DNA of 64,000 nt from Rhizobium sp. Q54. Its GTDB lineage: Bacteria > Pseudomonadota > Alphaproteobacteria > Micropepsales > Micropepsaceae. The stretch spans positions 60,403 to 124,402 of the forward strand of contig CAMAPL010000005.1 of NCBI GenBank assembly GCA_945860165.1, written 5' to 3'. The notes under the pieces were generated by a model that saw only the letters and a list, made by a program, of their open reading frames with translations, searched no databases and was not told the origin of the DNA. Numbering within the stretch: position 1 is the first letter of the stretch; every line of letters begins with the position of its first letter. A program made the position numbers and the translations under genes. This document shows positions 1 through 8,789 of the stretch, piece after piece.

Positions 1-654
1 GAGAAATGGCGCGCCGATCTCGCCGGACTGTATGCGGGCGCGAACCCGCCCCAGGTGCGTTTCCTGGCGACCGCGGTTGCGCAGTATGGCCTGCGGCTGG
101 ACGATTTCCTGGCCGTGCTGGACGGCATGGACATGGACGTGGCCGAGGACATCGTCGCGCCCGACCTCGCCGCCTTGGACCTGTATTGTGACCGTGTCGC
201 CAGCGCGGTGGGGCGGCTGTCCATCAAGGTGTTCGGCATGGAGGAGGGACCGGGCTTCGACCTCGCGCATCATCTGGGCCGGGCGCTGCAACTGACCAAC
301 ATCCTGCGCGACATCGACGAAGACGCCGCCATCGGCCGCCTTTATCTGCCGCGCGAATATCTGCAGCAAGCCGGGATTACCGCTCTGGACCTCAAGGCCA
401 TTATCGCCACTCCCTGCATCGACGGCGTCTGCCGCCGCGTCGCCCTGCTGGCGCATCAGCATTATGCACAGGCCCAGCACATCCTGTCGGCGCGTCCCAA
501 GGGGCGGATCAAGACGCCGCGCCTGATGGGGGCGGTCTATTCCGAGATTCTCAAAGCCAGTGAGACGCAGGGCTTTGCCGCGCCGCGCCGCCGCGTCTCG
601 CTTCCCAAGCGCCGTCTGTTGTCGCTGGCGCTGCGCCAAGGACTCTTTCCGTGA
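1..654 (+). CDS. hpnD: Presqualene diphosphate synthase HpnD, 5' end missing
   Basis: C-terminal 217 residues of a trans-isoprenyl diphosphate synthase of the squalene/phytoene synthase family; the frame is open from base 1, so the start lies upstream of the window. It keeps the second aspartate-rich motif (NILRDIDEDAAIGRLYLP), which binds diphosphate-magnesium. HpnD condenses two farnesyl diphosphates to presqualene diphosphate. The stop codon overlaps the GTG start of hpnE by 3 bases, so the two are translationally coupled. Context (hpnE, shc, hpnG follow) selects HpnD over HpnC, which shares the fold and usually lies just upstream. Confidence 0.9.
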   Translation, partial: EKWRADLAGLYAGANPPQVRFLATAVAQYGLRLDDFLAVLDGMDMDVAEDIVAPDLAALDLYCDRVASAVGRLSIKVFGMEEGPGFDLAHHLGRALQLTNILRDIDEDAAIGRLYLPREYLQQAGITALDLKAIIATPCIDGVCRRVALLAHQHYAQAQHILSARPKGRIKTPRLMGAVYSEILKASETQGFAAPRRRVSLPKRRLLSLALRQGLFP

Positions 655-1931
655 CAGGGAAGGCGCCCCGCGCGGGGAGCGCGCCGAAAGCTTACGTCAT
701 CGGCGCCGGTCTTGCCGGCTTGTCCGCCGCCACCATCCTGGCGTCGCGCGGCGTGTCGGTCGAAGTGATCGAGGCGGCGGGGCAGGCGGGCGGGCGCTGT
801 CGCTCCTATTTTGATGCCGCGCTGGACGGCGTGATCGACAATGGCAACCATCTGGTCCTGTCGGGCAACCGCGCGGTGCAGGATTATCTGCAGCGCATCG
901 GCGCGAAGAATGCGCTGGCCGGGCCGCCCCGCGCCGAATTCGCTTTTGTCGATCTCCAGGACGGGGCGCGCTGGATACTGCGTCCCAATGAGGGTTCTTT
1001 GCCTTACTGGATCACGTCGGAAAAGCGCCGCGTACCCGGCACCAAGGCGGTGGACTATCTGCACTACGCACCCTTGATGTGGGCGGGCCACAAGGCCCGC
1101 GTGGGCGGGGTGGTGCATGAGCGAGGGATCCTGTGGCAGCGGCTGATGCGGCCTTTCCTGCTGGCGGCGCTAAACACCGAACCCGAAGAATCCTCGGCGC
1201 ATCTTGCCGGCAGGCTGCTGCGCGAGACTTTGGCGAAGGGCGGCCGCTTCTATCGCCCGCGCGTCGCCCATCCGACGCTGGCAGCGGCGTTCGTGACCCC
1301 GGCCCTGAAATATCTGAATGACCGGCAAGGGGTGCAGCGCCTTGGCACAAGATTGCGCGGTCTGGCACTGGGGCCACGCGAAGCTATGATGCTGGAAATC
1401 GCTGATGCCAGTTTACCGGTGGGGCCGCGCGACGCGGTGGTGCTGGCGGTACCTCCTTGGGCGGCGTCCGACCTGATCCCGGGCCTGACCGTGCCCGATG
1501 ATTTCCGCGCCATCGTCAATGCGCATTTTAAGATGGCCGCGCCGCAGGGCGCGCCGGCCATGCTGGGGGTGATTGGTGGTACGGCGGAATGGATTTTCGC
1601 CTTTGACGACCGTATCTCGGTGACGGTGAGCAGCGCCGATGCCATCGTCGACCAGGATCGTGAAGACCTCGCCTCGCGCATCTGGGCCGATGTCGCCAAG
1701 GCCCTGAACATCACAGAGCCGATGCCCCCTTGGCAGATCGTCAAAGAAAAGCGCGCCACCTTCGCGGTCACGCCGCAACAGGATGCCCGCCGCCCGCAGC
1801 CGAAAACCCGTTGGCGCAACCTGTTCCTGGCCGGCGACTGGACCCAGACCGGCCTGCCGCCGACCATCGAAGGTGCCTTGCGCTCCGGCGAGACGGCGGC
1901 GGCTTTGGCGCTGCGCCACCTCGGCCTATAG
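651..1931 (+). CDS. hpnE: Hydroxysqualene dehydroxylase HpnE
   Basis: 426-residue FAD-dependent amine-oxidase/desaturase family protein. The N-terminus has a Rossmann dinucleotide motif (GAGLAG, residues 18-23) followed by an acidic residue at the end of the second strand; the C-terminus has the typical FAD-closing segment (FLAGDWTQTGLPPTIEGA). HpnE reduces hydroxysqualene to squalene in the bacterial three-step route HpnC/D/E. The GTG start overlaps the hpnD stop; the ATG of shc follows its TAG by 9 bases, so hpnD-hpnE-shc form one operon. Family length about 410-430 fits. Confidence 0.92.
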   Translation: MTGKAPRAGSAPKAYVIGAGLAGLSAATILASRGVSVEVIEAAGQAGGRCRSYFDAALDGVIDNGNHLVLSGNRAVQDYLQRIGAKNALAGPPRAEFAFVDLQDGARWILRPNEGSLPYWITSEKRRVPGTKAVDYLHYAPLMWAGHKARVGGVVHERGILWQRLMRPFLLAALNTEPEESSAHLAGRLLRETLAKGGRFYRPRVAHPTLAAAFVTPALKYLNDRQGVQRLGTRLRGLALGPREAMMLEIADASLPVGPRDAVVLAVPPWAASDLIPGLTVPDDFRAIVNAHFKMAAPQGAPAMLGVIGGTAEWIFAFDDRISVTVSSADAIVDQDREDLASRIWADVAKALNITEPMPPWQIVKEKRATFAVTPQQDARRPQPKTRWRNLFLAGDWTQTGLPPTIEGALRSGETAAALALRHLGL

Positions 1932-1940
1932 TTGCCTGCT

Positions 1941-3869
1941 ATGAACCAGCTCAAACCCGGCGAATTTGCCAGTTTGGAAGGCGCGATCCGCGCCGCCACC
2001 GACGCCATTCTTGCCCAGCAGAAGCCGGACGGACACTGGGTCTATGAGCTGGAGGCCGACGCCACCATCCCGGCCGAATATTTGCTGCTGGTGCATTACC
2101 TAGCCGAAACGCCGAACCTGGAACTGGAAAAGAAGATCGGCGTCTATCTGCGCCGCACTCAGGGCGCGCATGGCGGCTGGCCGCTCTATCACCAAGGCGC
2201 ATTTGATATCAGCGCGACGGTGAAGGCCTATTTCGCGCTCAAGATGATCGGCGACGACATCAACGCGCCGCACATGGCCCGTGCCCGCGAGGCCATTCGC
2301 GAACGGGGCGGCGCCATCAAGGCCAATGTTTTCACCCGCATCCTGCTGTGCCTCTATGGCGAAACGTTGTGGAAAAATGTTCCCACCGTGCCGGTGGAAC
2401 TGATCCTGCTGCCGCGCTGGTTTCCGGTGCACCTGTCCAAGATGAGCTATTGGGCGCGCACCGTGATTGTGCCGCTGTTGGTGCTGTGTGCCCGCCAGCC
2501 GGTCGCGCGCAATCTGCGCGGCATTCATATTTCCGAACTGTTCGTGGACGGCGCGGGTGCGGCGTCTCCGCGCGCGCCGCATCAGAGCGCCGGCTGGTCT
2601 TTCTTCTTCAACGCGCTGGATCGGGTGCTGAAGATCGTGCCCTGGCCCGAACGGCTTCGTGCGCGGGCCATCGAGAAGTGCCGTACCTGGACCACCGAGC
2701 GGCTGAACGGGGAAGGCGGGCTGGGCGCGATTTATCCCGCCATGGCCAACAGCGTGATGATGTATGACGTTCTGGGTTTTCTCGAAAGCCACCCGGACCG
2801 CGCCATCGCGCGCCTGTCGGTCGAAAAGCTGTTGGTGATCAAGGATGACGAAGCCTATTGTCAGCCCTGCGTCTCGCCTGTCTGGGATACTGCGCTGGTG
2901 GCGCATGCCCTGCTGGAAACCAATGACGCCCGTGCCTTGGATGCGGTGACGCGCGGCCTGAACTGGCTGAAGCCGCTGCAGGTGCTGGACGTGAAAGGCG
3001 ACTGGGCCGAGGAAAAGCGCGATGTGCGGCCCGGCGGCTGGGCCTTCCAGTACCGCAACGATTACTATCCCGACCTGGACGACACCGCCGTGGTGGTGAT
3101 GGCGATGGACCGCGCCCGCGAGCGTGCCGAGCACACCGACGGCATCGCGCGAGGCGCGGAATGGGTGGAAGGCCTGCAAAGCCGCGATGGTGGTTGGGGC
3201 GCCTTCGACGCCGACAACAGCTATTATTACCTGAACAATATTCCCTTTGCCGATCATGGCGCGCTGCTGGACCCGCCCACCGAAGACGTTTCGGGCCGCT
3301 GCGTCGGGATGCTGGCGCAGCTCGGCGCCAAGCCCGATCATCCGAAGCTGAAGGCGGGCGTTGACTATCTGATCAAGACGCAGCGCGACGATGGCAGCTG
3401 GTGGGGCCGCTGGGGCGTCAATTACATCTACGGCACCTGGTCGGCGCTGGCGGGTTTGAATGGCGCGGGCCTTGGCCCCGATCATCCCACCATGAAGGAG
3501 GGCGCGGACTGGCTGGCGGCGATCCAGAATTCCGATGGCGGCTGGGGCGAGAATTGCGACAGCTACAAGCTGGATTACAAATTCTATGAGCCCGCGCTTT
3601 CGACCGCATCCCAGACCGCCTGGGCGCTGCTGGGCCTGATGGCGGCGGGCCAGGTGGATCATCCGGCGGTGGCGCGCGGCGTTGCCTGGCTGAAAGCCAC
3701 GCAAGAAGCAGACGGTCTCTGGAGCCATGCCCATTACACCGGCGGCGGCTTCCCGCGTGTCTTCTATCTAAACTATCATGGTTACCCGAAACTCTTCCCG
3801 CTCTGGGCCCTGGCGCGCTACCGCAATCTCAAAAGCAGCAATTCGCGCCGCGTGGAATTCGGCCTGTGA
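1941..3869 (+). CDS. shc: Squalene-hopene cyclase
   Basis: 642-residue class II terpene cyclase that folds squalene into hopene/hopanol at the inner membrane. The DxDD protonation motif (DLDDTA) lies at residues 378-381, where the Alicyclobacillus enzyme has it. Several QW repeats are visible (GGWAFQYR, DGGWGAFDAD, DGSWWGRWGVNYIYGT, DGGWGENCDSY). I chose ATG 1941 over an in-frame TTG at 1932 because the TTG directly abuts the hpnE stop. A TGTCAT-type repeat separates the gene from hpnG downstream. Confidence 0.96.
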   Translation: MNQLKPGEFASLEGAIRAATDAILAQQKPDGHWVYELEADATIPAEYLLLVHYLAETPNLELEKKIGVYLRRTQGAHGGWPLYHQGAFDISATVKAYFALKMIGDDINAPHMARAREAIRERGGAIKANVFTRILLCLYGETLWKNVPTVPVELILLPRWFPVHLSKMSYWARTVIVPLLVLCARQPVARNLRGIHISELFVDGAGAASPRAPHQSAGWSFFFNALDRVLKIVPWPERLRARAIEKCRTWTTERLNGEGGLGAIYPAMANSVMMYDVLGFLESHPDRAIARLSVEKLLVIKDDEAYCQPCVSPVWDTALVAHALLETNDARALDAVTRGLNWLKPLQVLDVKGDWAEEKRDVRPGGWAFQYRNDYYPDLDDTAVVVMAMDRARERAEHTDGIARGAEWVEGLQSRDGGWGAFDADNSYYYLNNIPFADHGALLDPPTEDVSGRCVGMLAQLGAKPDHPKLKAGVDYLIKTQRDDGSWWGRWGVNYIYGTWSALAGLNGAGLGPDHPTMKEGADWLAAIQNSDGGWGENCDSYKLDYKFYEPALSTASQTAWALLGLMAAGQVDHPAVARGVAWLKATQEADGLWSHAHYTGGGFPRVFYLNYHGYPKLFPLWALARYRNLKSSNSRRVEFGL

Positions 3870-3880
3870 CACACGCAGCA

Positions 3881-4013
3881 TGTCATCCCCGGCGAGCGGC
3901 GCGCAACGCGCGGCGCGAGGGAAGGGGACCCGGGCATTTAAGTCCGGAAGGTGTCAGGCAGCTGGTTTCCCTTCCCCTCGCGTTGCCAAGGCAACGCCCA
4001 GCCGGGAATGACA
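3881..4013. repeat. Dispersed TGTCAT-ended repeat, copy 1
   Basis: Fills the shc-hpnG gap. The outer ends are inverted (TGTCATCCCCGGC at the left, GCCGGGAATGACA at the right), with inner GC-rich palindromes such as CGCGCAACGCG. Similar ends recur at 16958, 34322, 38931 and 56321. Likely a REP/MITE-like element; it may form a large hairpin in the transcript and reduce read-through from shc into hpnG. Confidence 0.75.
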
Positions 4014-4029
4014 GCTTGGGTTTGTGGCA

Positions 4030-4692
4030 ATGACCATTCTTGCTGTCACCGGCCTTAAAAAAGAAGCCGAAATGGCCGGCATCGCCGGCGTGGTGGCGGT
4101 AGCGGGCGGCGGTGATGCCGCGCTGCTGGCGCAAAAGCTGGACGCCCTGCACGGCGATATCCGCGGCGTGATTTCCATCGGCCTGGCGGGCGGGTTGTCG
4201 CCGCATCTCAAGGTGGGCGATGTGGTGATCGCCGACCAGATCATCACCGGCGCCGAAAACTGGGATTGCCATGAAGGCTGGCGGGTGCGGCTGATGTCGC
4301 GCCTGCCGCTGGCCCATCAGGGTCAGATTTTCGGCAGCGACATCATCATCGAAAACGCCGAAACCAAGTCCGGCCTGTATGACGCCACCGGCGCGCTGGC
4401 GGTGGACATGGAAAGCCAGGTGGCGGCCCGCTTCGCCGCGAAACGCAATTTTCCGCTGGCGGCTTTAAGATTTATTTCAGACGATGCCGGGCATGTGCTG
4501 CCGCCTGCCGCGCTGGTGGCGATGAAGTCAAATGGCGGCATCGCGCTGGGGCGTGTGCTGGGATCGCTGCTGCGTCACCCGACACAGATACCGTCCCTGA
4601 TCCGGACGGCGCAGGGCTCGAACAAGGCCTTCGCGGAATTACTCCGCTGCCTCGATCTCTGTGGTGTTGGAATTGCCGGCCTTGATCTGTGA
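4030..4692 (+). CDS. hpnG: Hopanoid-associated phosphorylase HpnG
   Basis: 220-residue nucleoside phosphorylase-like protein (PNP/MTA family fold). N-terminal glycine-rich strand, then a central block with ISIGLAGGLSPHLKVGDVV, typical for purine phosphorylases, and VDMESQVAARFA, carrying the conserved Met-Glu that binds ribose. HpnG removes adenine from adenosylhopane (product of HpnH) to give phosphoribosylhopane for side-chain extension. ATG 4030 is preferred to GTG 4024. Its last 54 bases overlap the 3' end of hpnH on the other strand. Confidence 0.88.
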   Translation: MTILAVTGLKKEAEMAGIAGVVAVAGGGDAALLAQKLDALHGDIRGVISIGLAGGLSPHLKVGDVVIADQIITGAENWDCHEGWRVRLMSRLPLAHQGQIFGSDIIIENAETKSGLYDATGALAVDMESQVAARFAAKRNFPLAALRFISDDAGHVLPPAALVAMKSNGGIALGRVLGSLLRHPTQIPSLIRTAQGSNKAFAELLRCLDLCGVGIAGLDL

Positions 4693-5784
4693 CATCTTGT
4701 GCTCGACGTGACGTGAGAAGCTGAACTCGGCCGGGCGCTGCTGTGACAGGTCGATGTCCAGCGCCATCGCGCCCGACGTTTTCACGCCGTGCATCAGGAT
4801 CGGCAGCACCTTCAGCGGATTCTTGATGCTGTCGGCGGCGGCGGTGCCTTCGAAGCCGCAATGCACCATGCAGTTGGCGCATTTTTCATACTTGCCGACG
4901 CCGTACTTCTCCCACTCGGTGTCTTCCATCAGCTCGGTGAAGGTCTTGGCATAGCCTTCGCCCAGCAGGTAGCAGGGCTTCTGCCAGCCGAACACGGTCA
5001 GCAGCGGCATCGACCAGGGGGTGCATTCATATGTCTGGTTGCCGGCCAGGAAATCCATGAACAGCGGCGAATTGGTGAACTTCCAGTCCTTGCCGCCGCG
5101 GCCGCGCGAAAGGATGTCGCGGAACATCTTCTTGGTGCGCTCGCGGTTCAGGAAGTGCTCCTGGTCGGGGGCGCGCTCATAGGCATAGCCCGGTGAGACA
5201 GTGATGCCGTCCACGCCCATCGCCATCATCTCGTCGAAGAACTTGGCGGTGCGCTCACCATCGGTGCCGTCGAACAAAGTGCAGTTGATCTGGGTGCGGA
5301 AGCCCTTGGACTTGGCCAGCTTGATGGCTGCGATGGCGCGGTCATAGGTGCCGTCCTGGCAGACCGACTTGTCGTGCATCGCCTTGTCGCCGTCCAGATG
5401 GATCGACCAGGTGAAATTCGGATGCGGTGTGTACTGGTTGATCTTCTTGGCCAGCAGCAGCGCGTTGGTGCACAGGATGACGAACTTGTCGCGGTCCAGG
5501 TAACCCTGGACGATCTGGGCCAAGTCGCGGTGGAGCAGGGGCTCGCCGCCGGCGATCGAGACGGCGGGCGCGCCGCATTCGTCGATCGCGTCCATGCAGG
5601 CCTGCACCGACATGCGTTGGTTCAGGATTTCATCGGGATAGTCGATTTTGCCGCAACCGGCGCAGGCCAGGTTGCAGCGGAACAGCGGCTCCAGCATCAG
5701 CACCAGCGGGTACTTCTTGCCGGATAGCTGCTTCTTGACGACATAGGCGCCGATCTTGGCGGCCTGGCGAAACGGAAGTCCCAT
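4639..5784 (-). CDS. hpnH: Adenosyl-hopene transferase HpnH (radical SAM)
   Basis: 381-residue radical SAM enzyme. The iron-sulfur motif CxxxCxxC is at residues C37, C41, C44 (CNLACAGCGK), followed by the SAM-binding GGEPLL motif; a C-terminal cysteine cluster (CANCMVHCGFEG) suggests a SPASM-like tail. HpnH joins a 5'-deoxyadenosyl group to diploptene, the first step of extended hopanoid synthesis. Lies 3 bases downstream of ispH in the same operon and converges with hpnG, with which its 3' end overlaps. Confidence 0.94.
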   Translation of the reverse strand: MGLPFRQAAKIGAYVVKKQLSGKKYPLVLMLEPLFRCNLACAGCGKIDYPDEILNQRMSVQACMDAIDECGAPAVSIAGGEPLLHRDLAQIVQGYLDRDKFVILCTNALLLAKKINQYTPHPNFTWSIHLDGDKAMHDKSVCQDGTYDRAIAAIKLAKSKGFRTQINCTLFDGTDGERTAKFFDEMMAMGVDGITVSPGYAYERAPDQEHFLNRERTKKMFRDILSRGRGGKDWKFTNSPLFMDFLAGNQTYECTPWSMPLLTVFGWQKPCYLLGEGYAKTFTELMEDTEWEKYGVGKYEKCANCMVHCGFEGTAAADSIKNPLKVLPILMHGVKTSGAMALDIDLSQQRPAEFSFSRHVEHKMSQIKAGNSNTTEIEAAE

Positions 5785-5787
5785 GAC

Positions 5788-6711
5788 TTAAGCCCTCAAC
5801 TCGGCGGGAAGGCGGAACTCAATATGTTCCTTCTTGCCCTCCATCGTTTCCACTTCCACGTCTTCGATTTCGCCCAGCGCCGCGATCACATGGCGCACCA
5901 GTTCTTCGGGGGCGCTGGCGCCGGCGGTCAGGCCGATCACCTTCTTGCCGCGCACCCATTCCGGCTTCAATTCGCTGCCGTCATTGATCAGGTAGGACGG
6001 GATGCCTTCCTCTATGCCGATTTCGCGCAGGCGGTTCGAGTTGGAGCTGTTGGCAGCGCCAACCACCAGGATCACATCCGCCAGCTTGGCCAGTTCGCGC
6101 ACTGATGTCTGGCGGTTCTGGGTGGCGTAGCAGATGTCGCTGGTCTCGGGCCCGACGATATCGCTGAAATGCTTCTTGAGGACGACAATGATGCCCTTGG
6201 TGTCGTCGATCGACAGCGTGGTCTGTGTGATATAGGCGACCGGCGTGTTGACGGAAATTTTCAGGGTGGCAACATCGGCTTCGTTCTGCACCAAATGCAC
6301 CGGGGCGCCGACCTGGCCCATTGTGCCTTCCACTTCGGGATGGCCGGCATGGCCGATCAGGATCAGGGTGCGGCCATTGGCGATGTAACGTTTGCCCTGA
6401 TTGTGCACCTTGGAAACCAGTGGGCAGGTTGCGTCCAGAACGGGAAGGCCGCGGTCCTGGGCGGTCTTGACCACCGACTGGGGCACGCCATGGGCGCTGA
6501 ACACGGTGATGGCGCCTTCGGGGATCTCGTCCAGCTCCTCGATGAAACGCGCGCCCTTGTTCTTGAGAGTGTTCACGACATGCTTGTTGTGCACGATCTC
6601 GTGGCGGACATAGACGGGCTGGCCATACTTATCGAGCGCCTTCTCGACGATATCGATGGCGCGCACAACGCCAGCACAGAAGCCGCGTGGCTGGGCAAGA
6701 ATAACTCGCAT
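5788..6711 (-). CDS. ispH: 4-hydroxy-3-methylbut-2-enyl diphosphate reductase IspH
   Basis: 307-residue LytB/IspH protein, last step of the MEP isoprenoid pathway, giving IPP and DMAPP. The three cysteines that hold the 4Fe-4S cluster are visible (C12 in GFCAGV, C96 in ATCPLV, C194 in ICYATQNRQ), as is HPEVEGT with the catalytic glutamate at E126. The start is placed at [12 protein letters not shown], with AGGA about 8 bases upstream; a longer frame reaches 6810 but adds no conserved sequence. Co-transcription with hpnH links precursor supply to hopanoid tailoring. A promoter is seen at 6782-6810. Confidence 0.96.
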   Translation of the reverse strand: MRVILAQPRGFCAGVVRAIDIVEKALDKYGQPVYVRHEIVHNKHVVNTLKNKGARFIEELDEIPEGAITVFSAHGVPQSVVKTAQDRGLPVLDATCPLVSKVHNQGKRYIANGRTLILIGHAGHPEVEGTMGQVGAPVHLVQNEADVATLKISVNTPVAYITQTTLSIDDTKGIIVVLKKHFSDIVGPETSDICYATQNRQTSVRELAKLADVILVVGAANSSNSNRLREIGIEEGIPSYLINDGSELKPEWVRGKKVIGLTAGASAPEELVRHVIAALGEIEDVEVETMEGKKEHIEFRLPAELRA

Positions 6712-6781
6712 AGCTAGTCCTAAATCTCGGCTGACGCTCCCGACAGCACCTAAGCCCCCGCTCGCGGCACTGCAACATGCT

Positions 6782-6810
6782 ATTGTCCCGCATTGGCTGA
6801 GGGGGTGCAA
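6782..6810 (-). promoter_or_regulatory. Predicted sigma-70 promoter of ispH-hpnH
   Basis: On the minus strand, TTGCAC (6810-6805), a 17-base spacer and GACAAT (6787-6782). Predicted transcription start near 6775, giving a leader of about 65 bases. Found by eye in the 265-base gap between ispH and the divergent ispA; no other element is clear there. Confidence 0.5.
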
Positions 6811-6976
6811 CCCCTAGTCCTGCATGGAATAATAGCCCCTCCGGGGTAGCCCATATGGGGCCGGAACCCAAGCCAAAACCAGCCCGAAAACCAAGCTGGC
6901 AAAAGCGCGGCTTTCGGGGCTAAAAGCGGTCCAGGCTGGCCCCCAAAGGGCCAAGAGCGGCCTATGGGGAAATATC

Positions 6977-7891
6977 GTGTCAGACAATGTGAAAGCGCGG
7001 GCGGACGTCGGCCTGCTGCCCAAGGCCATTGCCGCCAGCGCCAAGCTGGTGGATTGCGCCCTGGACGCGGTCCTGCCCCGCCCCGATGGCCCGCAGGCGC
7101 GGGTGCAGGAGGCGATGCGCTACGCCATAATGGCGGGGGGGAAGCGGTTGCGGCCATTCCTGGTGCTGCATTCGGCCCGGCTGTTCGGGGTGGATGATTC
7201 GCGGTCCTTAAGGGTTGGTGCGGCCATCGAGGCGCTGCATACCTACAGTCTGGTGCATGACGATCTGCCCTGCATGGACGATGACGATCTGCGCCGCGGC
7301 CGTCCCACAACCCATATCGCCTTTGACGAGATGACGGCGGTGCTGGCGGGTGATGCGCTGCTGACGATTGCCTTCGATATCCTCAGCGACGCGCGCACCC
7401 ATCCCAGCGGCGATGTGCGCTGCGCCCTGATTGCAAGGCTTGCGGAAGCCTCGGGCCATAGCGGCATGATCGGCGGCCAGATCATCGACATGCTGGCCAA
7501 TGAGACTTTCGGCATTGAGGACGTGATCAACCTGCAGCGGCTCAAGACCGGCCAGCTGTTCGAATTCTCCTGCGAGGCGGGGCCGATCCTGGGGGGGGCT
7601 TCGGCGGAAGATCGCGCCCGGCTGAAATCCTATGCCGAGGATATGGGTGTGGTGTTCCAGATCACCGACGACCTGCTGGATGTGATCTCGACGGCCGAAA
7701 AAACCGGCAAGGCGGTGGGCAAGGATTCGGACATGGGCAAGCAGACGCTGGTGACCCTGCTGGGCCTGGATGGCGCCCGGGCGGAAGCGCAAAAGCGCGC
7801 CAGCCGTGCGGTGAAAGCCCTTGGCTCGCATGCGGCACGGGCGCCGGAATTGTCGGCGCTGCCTTTCTTTTTGCTTGATCGGGACGCATAG
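6977..7891 (+). CDS. ispA: Farnesyl diphosphate synthase
   Basis: 304-residue short-chain trans-prenyl transferase making FPP, the substrate of HpnC/D. The first aspartate-rich motif is DDLPCMDDDD (from D95) and the second is TDDLLD followed by GKAVGKDSDMGKQT; GGKRLRP near residue 54 binds the allylic diphosphate. GTG 6977 has GGGGA six bases upstream. The C-terminus ends LLDRDA; 35 bases further a near-copy of this end (LLDRDT plus stop) is seen. GGPP synthase cannot be fully excluded, but length and context favour FPP. Confidence 0.9.
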   Translation: MSDNVKARADVGLLPKAIAASAKLVDCALDAVLPRPDGPQARVQEAMRYAIMAGGKRLRPFLVLHSARLFGVDDSRSLRVGAAIEALHTYSLVHDDLPCMDDDDLRRGRPTTHIAFDEMTAVLAGDALLTIAFDILSDARTHPSGDVRCALIARLAEASGHSGMIGGQIIDMLANETFGIEDVINLQRLKTGQLFEFSCEAGPILGGASAEDRARLKSYAEDMGVVFQITDDLLDVISTAEKTGKAVGKDSDMGKQTLVTLLGLDGARAEAQKRASRAVKALGSHAARAPELSALPFFLLDRDA

Positions 7892-7926
7892 CGTCCGGGG
7901 GTTTTCTGCTGGACCGGGACACATAA
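7871..7926 (+). repeat. Imperfect tandem duplication of the ispA 3' end
   Basis: Bases 7871-7891 encode LLDRDA-stop and 7906-7926 encode LLDRDT-stop, with a 35-base period. The period is not a multiple of three, so the second copy is outside the ispA frame. Confidence 0.6.
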
Positions 7927-7927
7927 G

Positions 7928-7956
7928 CGGCTCAAAAAGCCGTCTTCGGACGTCAT
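7928..7956 (+). terminator. Possible terminator after ispA
   Basis: Two small adjacent hairpins: CGGCT-caaaa-AGCCG (7928-7942) and CGTC-TTCG-GACG (7941-7952), followed by TCATTTTA. They share two bases, so only one can form fully. Weak evidence; the stems are short. Confidence 0.35.
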
Positions 7957-8001
7957 TTTACGGCCCTTGTACGTTACACCGGGGCACAGGGAATTATTTC
8001 C

Positions 8002-8622
8002 ATGAATCGCTTTTTGAAATCTTTCGTCGTGGCGCTGATTCTGGCTGTGGCCCCCGCCGCCCTAGCCATGGCGTCCCAGCCCGCCCAGGCGCAGGCCGCC
8101 GATCCGTCCGTTGCCCAGGTGCAGGGCTTCTACGACACCCTGACTGCGGCCATGAAAATGGGCGGCAGCACCAAGGGTCGTTACGACCGCCTCCGGCCCA
8201 CGGTGGAAAAGGCTTTCGACCTGCCGGCCATGGCCGCCACCGCCGTCGGCCCCAGCTTTGCGACCCTGCCCGACGCCGACAAGAAGTCGCTGATCGAGGC
8301 CTTCACCCGTATGACGGTGGCCAACTACGCCAAGAGTTTCGATTCCCATCGCGGCGAGACATTCACGGTGGAGCCGGCGTCGATCGCGCGCGGCAGCGAC
8401 CGCTTCGTCAAGTCCAGCATGAAGACCAGCAGCGAAACCATCGCCTTCAACTACCGCACCCATCAGGTGGGAGGTGCCTGGAAGGTCACCGACGTTTATC
8501 TGGCGGGCAATATCAGCCAGATGGCGCAAAAGCGTTCCGATTTCGCCAGCACCCTGGCCAGCGGTGGCGCTGCCGGTCTCACCAAGCGCATCAACGCTCT
8601 TACTGACCAAATTCTGGGGTGA
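8002..8622 (+). CDS. hpnM: Hopanoid-associated MlaC/Ttg2D-like periplasmic protein HpnM
   Basis: 206 residues. A signal peptide covers about residues 1-32 (basic start, hydrophobic core, AQAQAA cleavage region). The rest resembles MlaC/Ttg2D periplasmic phospholipid-binding proteins (VQGFYDTLTAAMK, LPAMAATAVGPSF, YLAGNISQMAQKRSDF). The family member linked to hopanoid loci is HpnM, found with the RND-type exporter HpnN, which is the next gene here in convergent orientation. Probable role: carrying hopanoids or other lipids across the periplasm. Its TGA stop is the first part of the repeat copy at 8616-8712. Confidence 0.85.
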   Translation: MNRFLKSFVVALILAVAPAALAMASQPAQAQAADPSVAQVQGFYDTLTAAMKMGGSTKGRYDRLRPTVEKAFDLPAMAATAVGPSFATLPDADKKSLIEAFTRMTVANYAKSFDSHRGETFTVEPASIARGSDRFVKSSMKTSSETIAFNYRTHQVGGAWKVTDVYLAGNISQMAQKRSDFASTLASGGAAGLTKRINALTDQILG

Positions 8623-8712
8623 GGAGCGGTTAGCCGAAGGTGAACGAAATGGTCCAGTGGAGCATTTCGAGCGACGAATGCCGCGAGCCCGAGCGAGCGG
8701 TCGGGCGAATTC
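8616..8712 (+). repeat. Multi-hairpin dispersed element, copy A (degenerate)
   Basis: Begins GGGGTGAGGAGCGGTT, including the hpnM stop codon. Roughly 85% identical by eye over about 85 bases to the reverse complement of 34966-35066. The main hairpin GAAATGGTCC-agt-GGAGCATTTC (8646-8668) has one mismatch, and the first hairpin seen in copy B has decayed. Confidence 0.8.
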
Positions 8713-8789
8713 CTGAGACCTGCTTTCACTTTCGGCGTAACCCGGACTGAGCTGGTTGAAGCACTGCCGCGCGGCTTCGCCAATCGGCC

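Noticed and set aside
2100..3734. 544-codon open frame antisense to shc
   Set aside because: Long antisense frames are expected at this GC content; shc is certain and the antisense protein has no recognisable domain.
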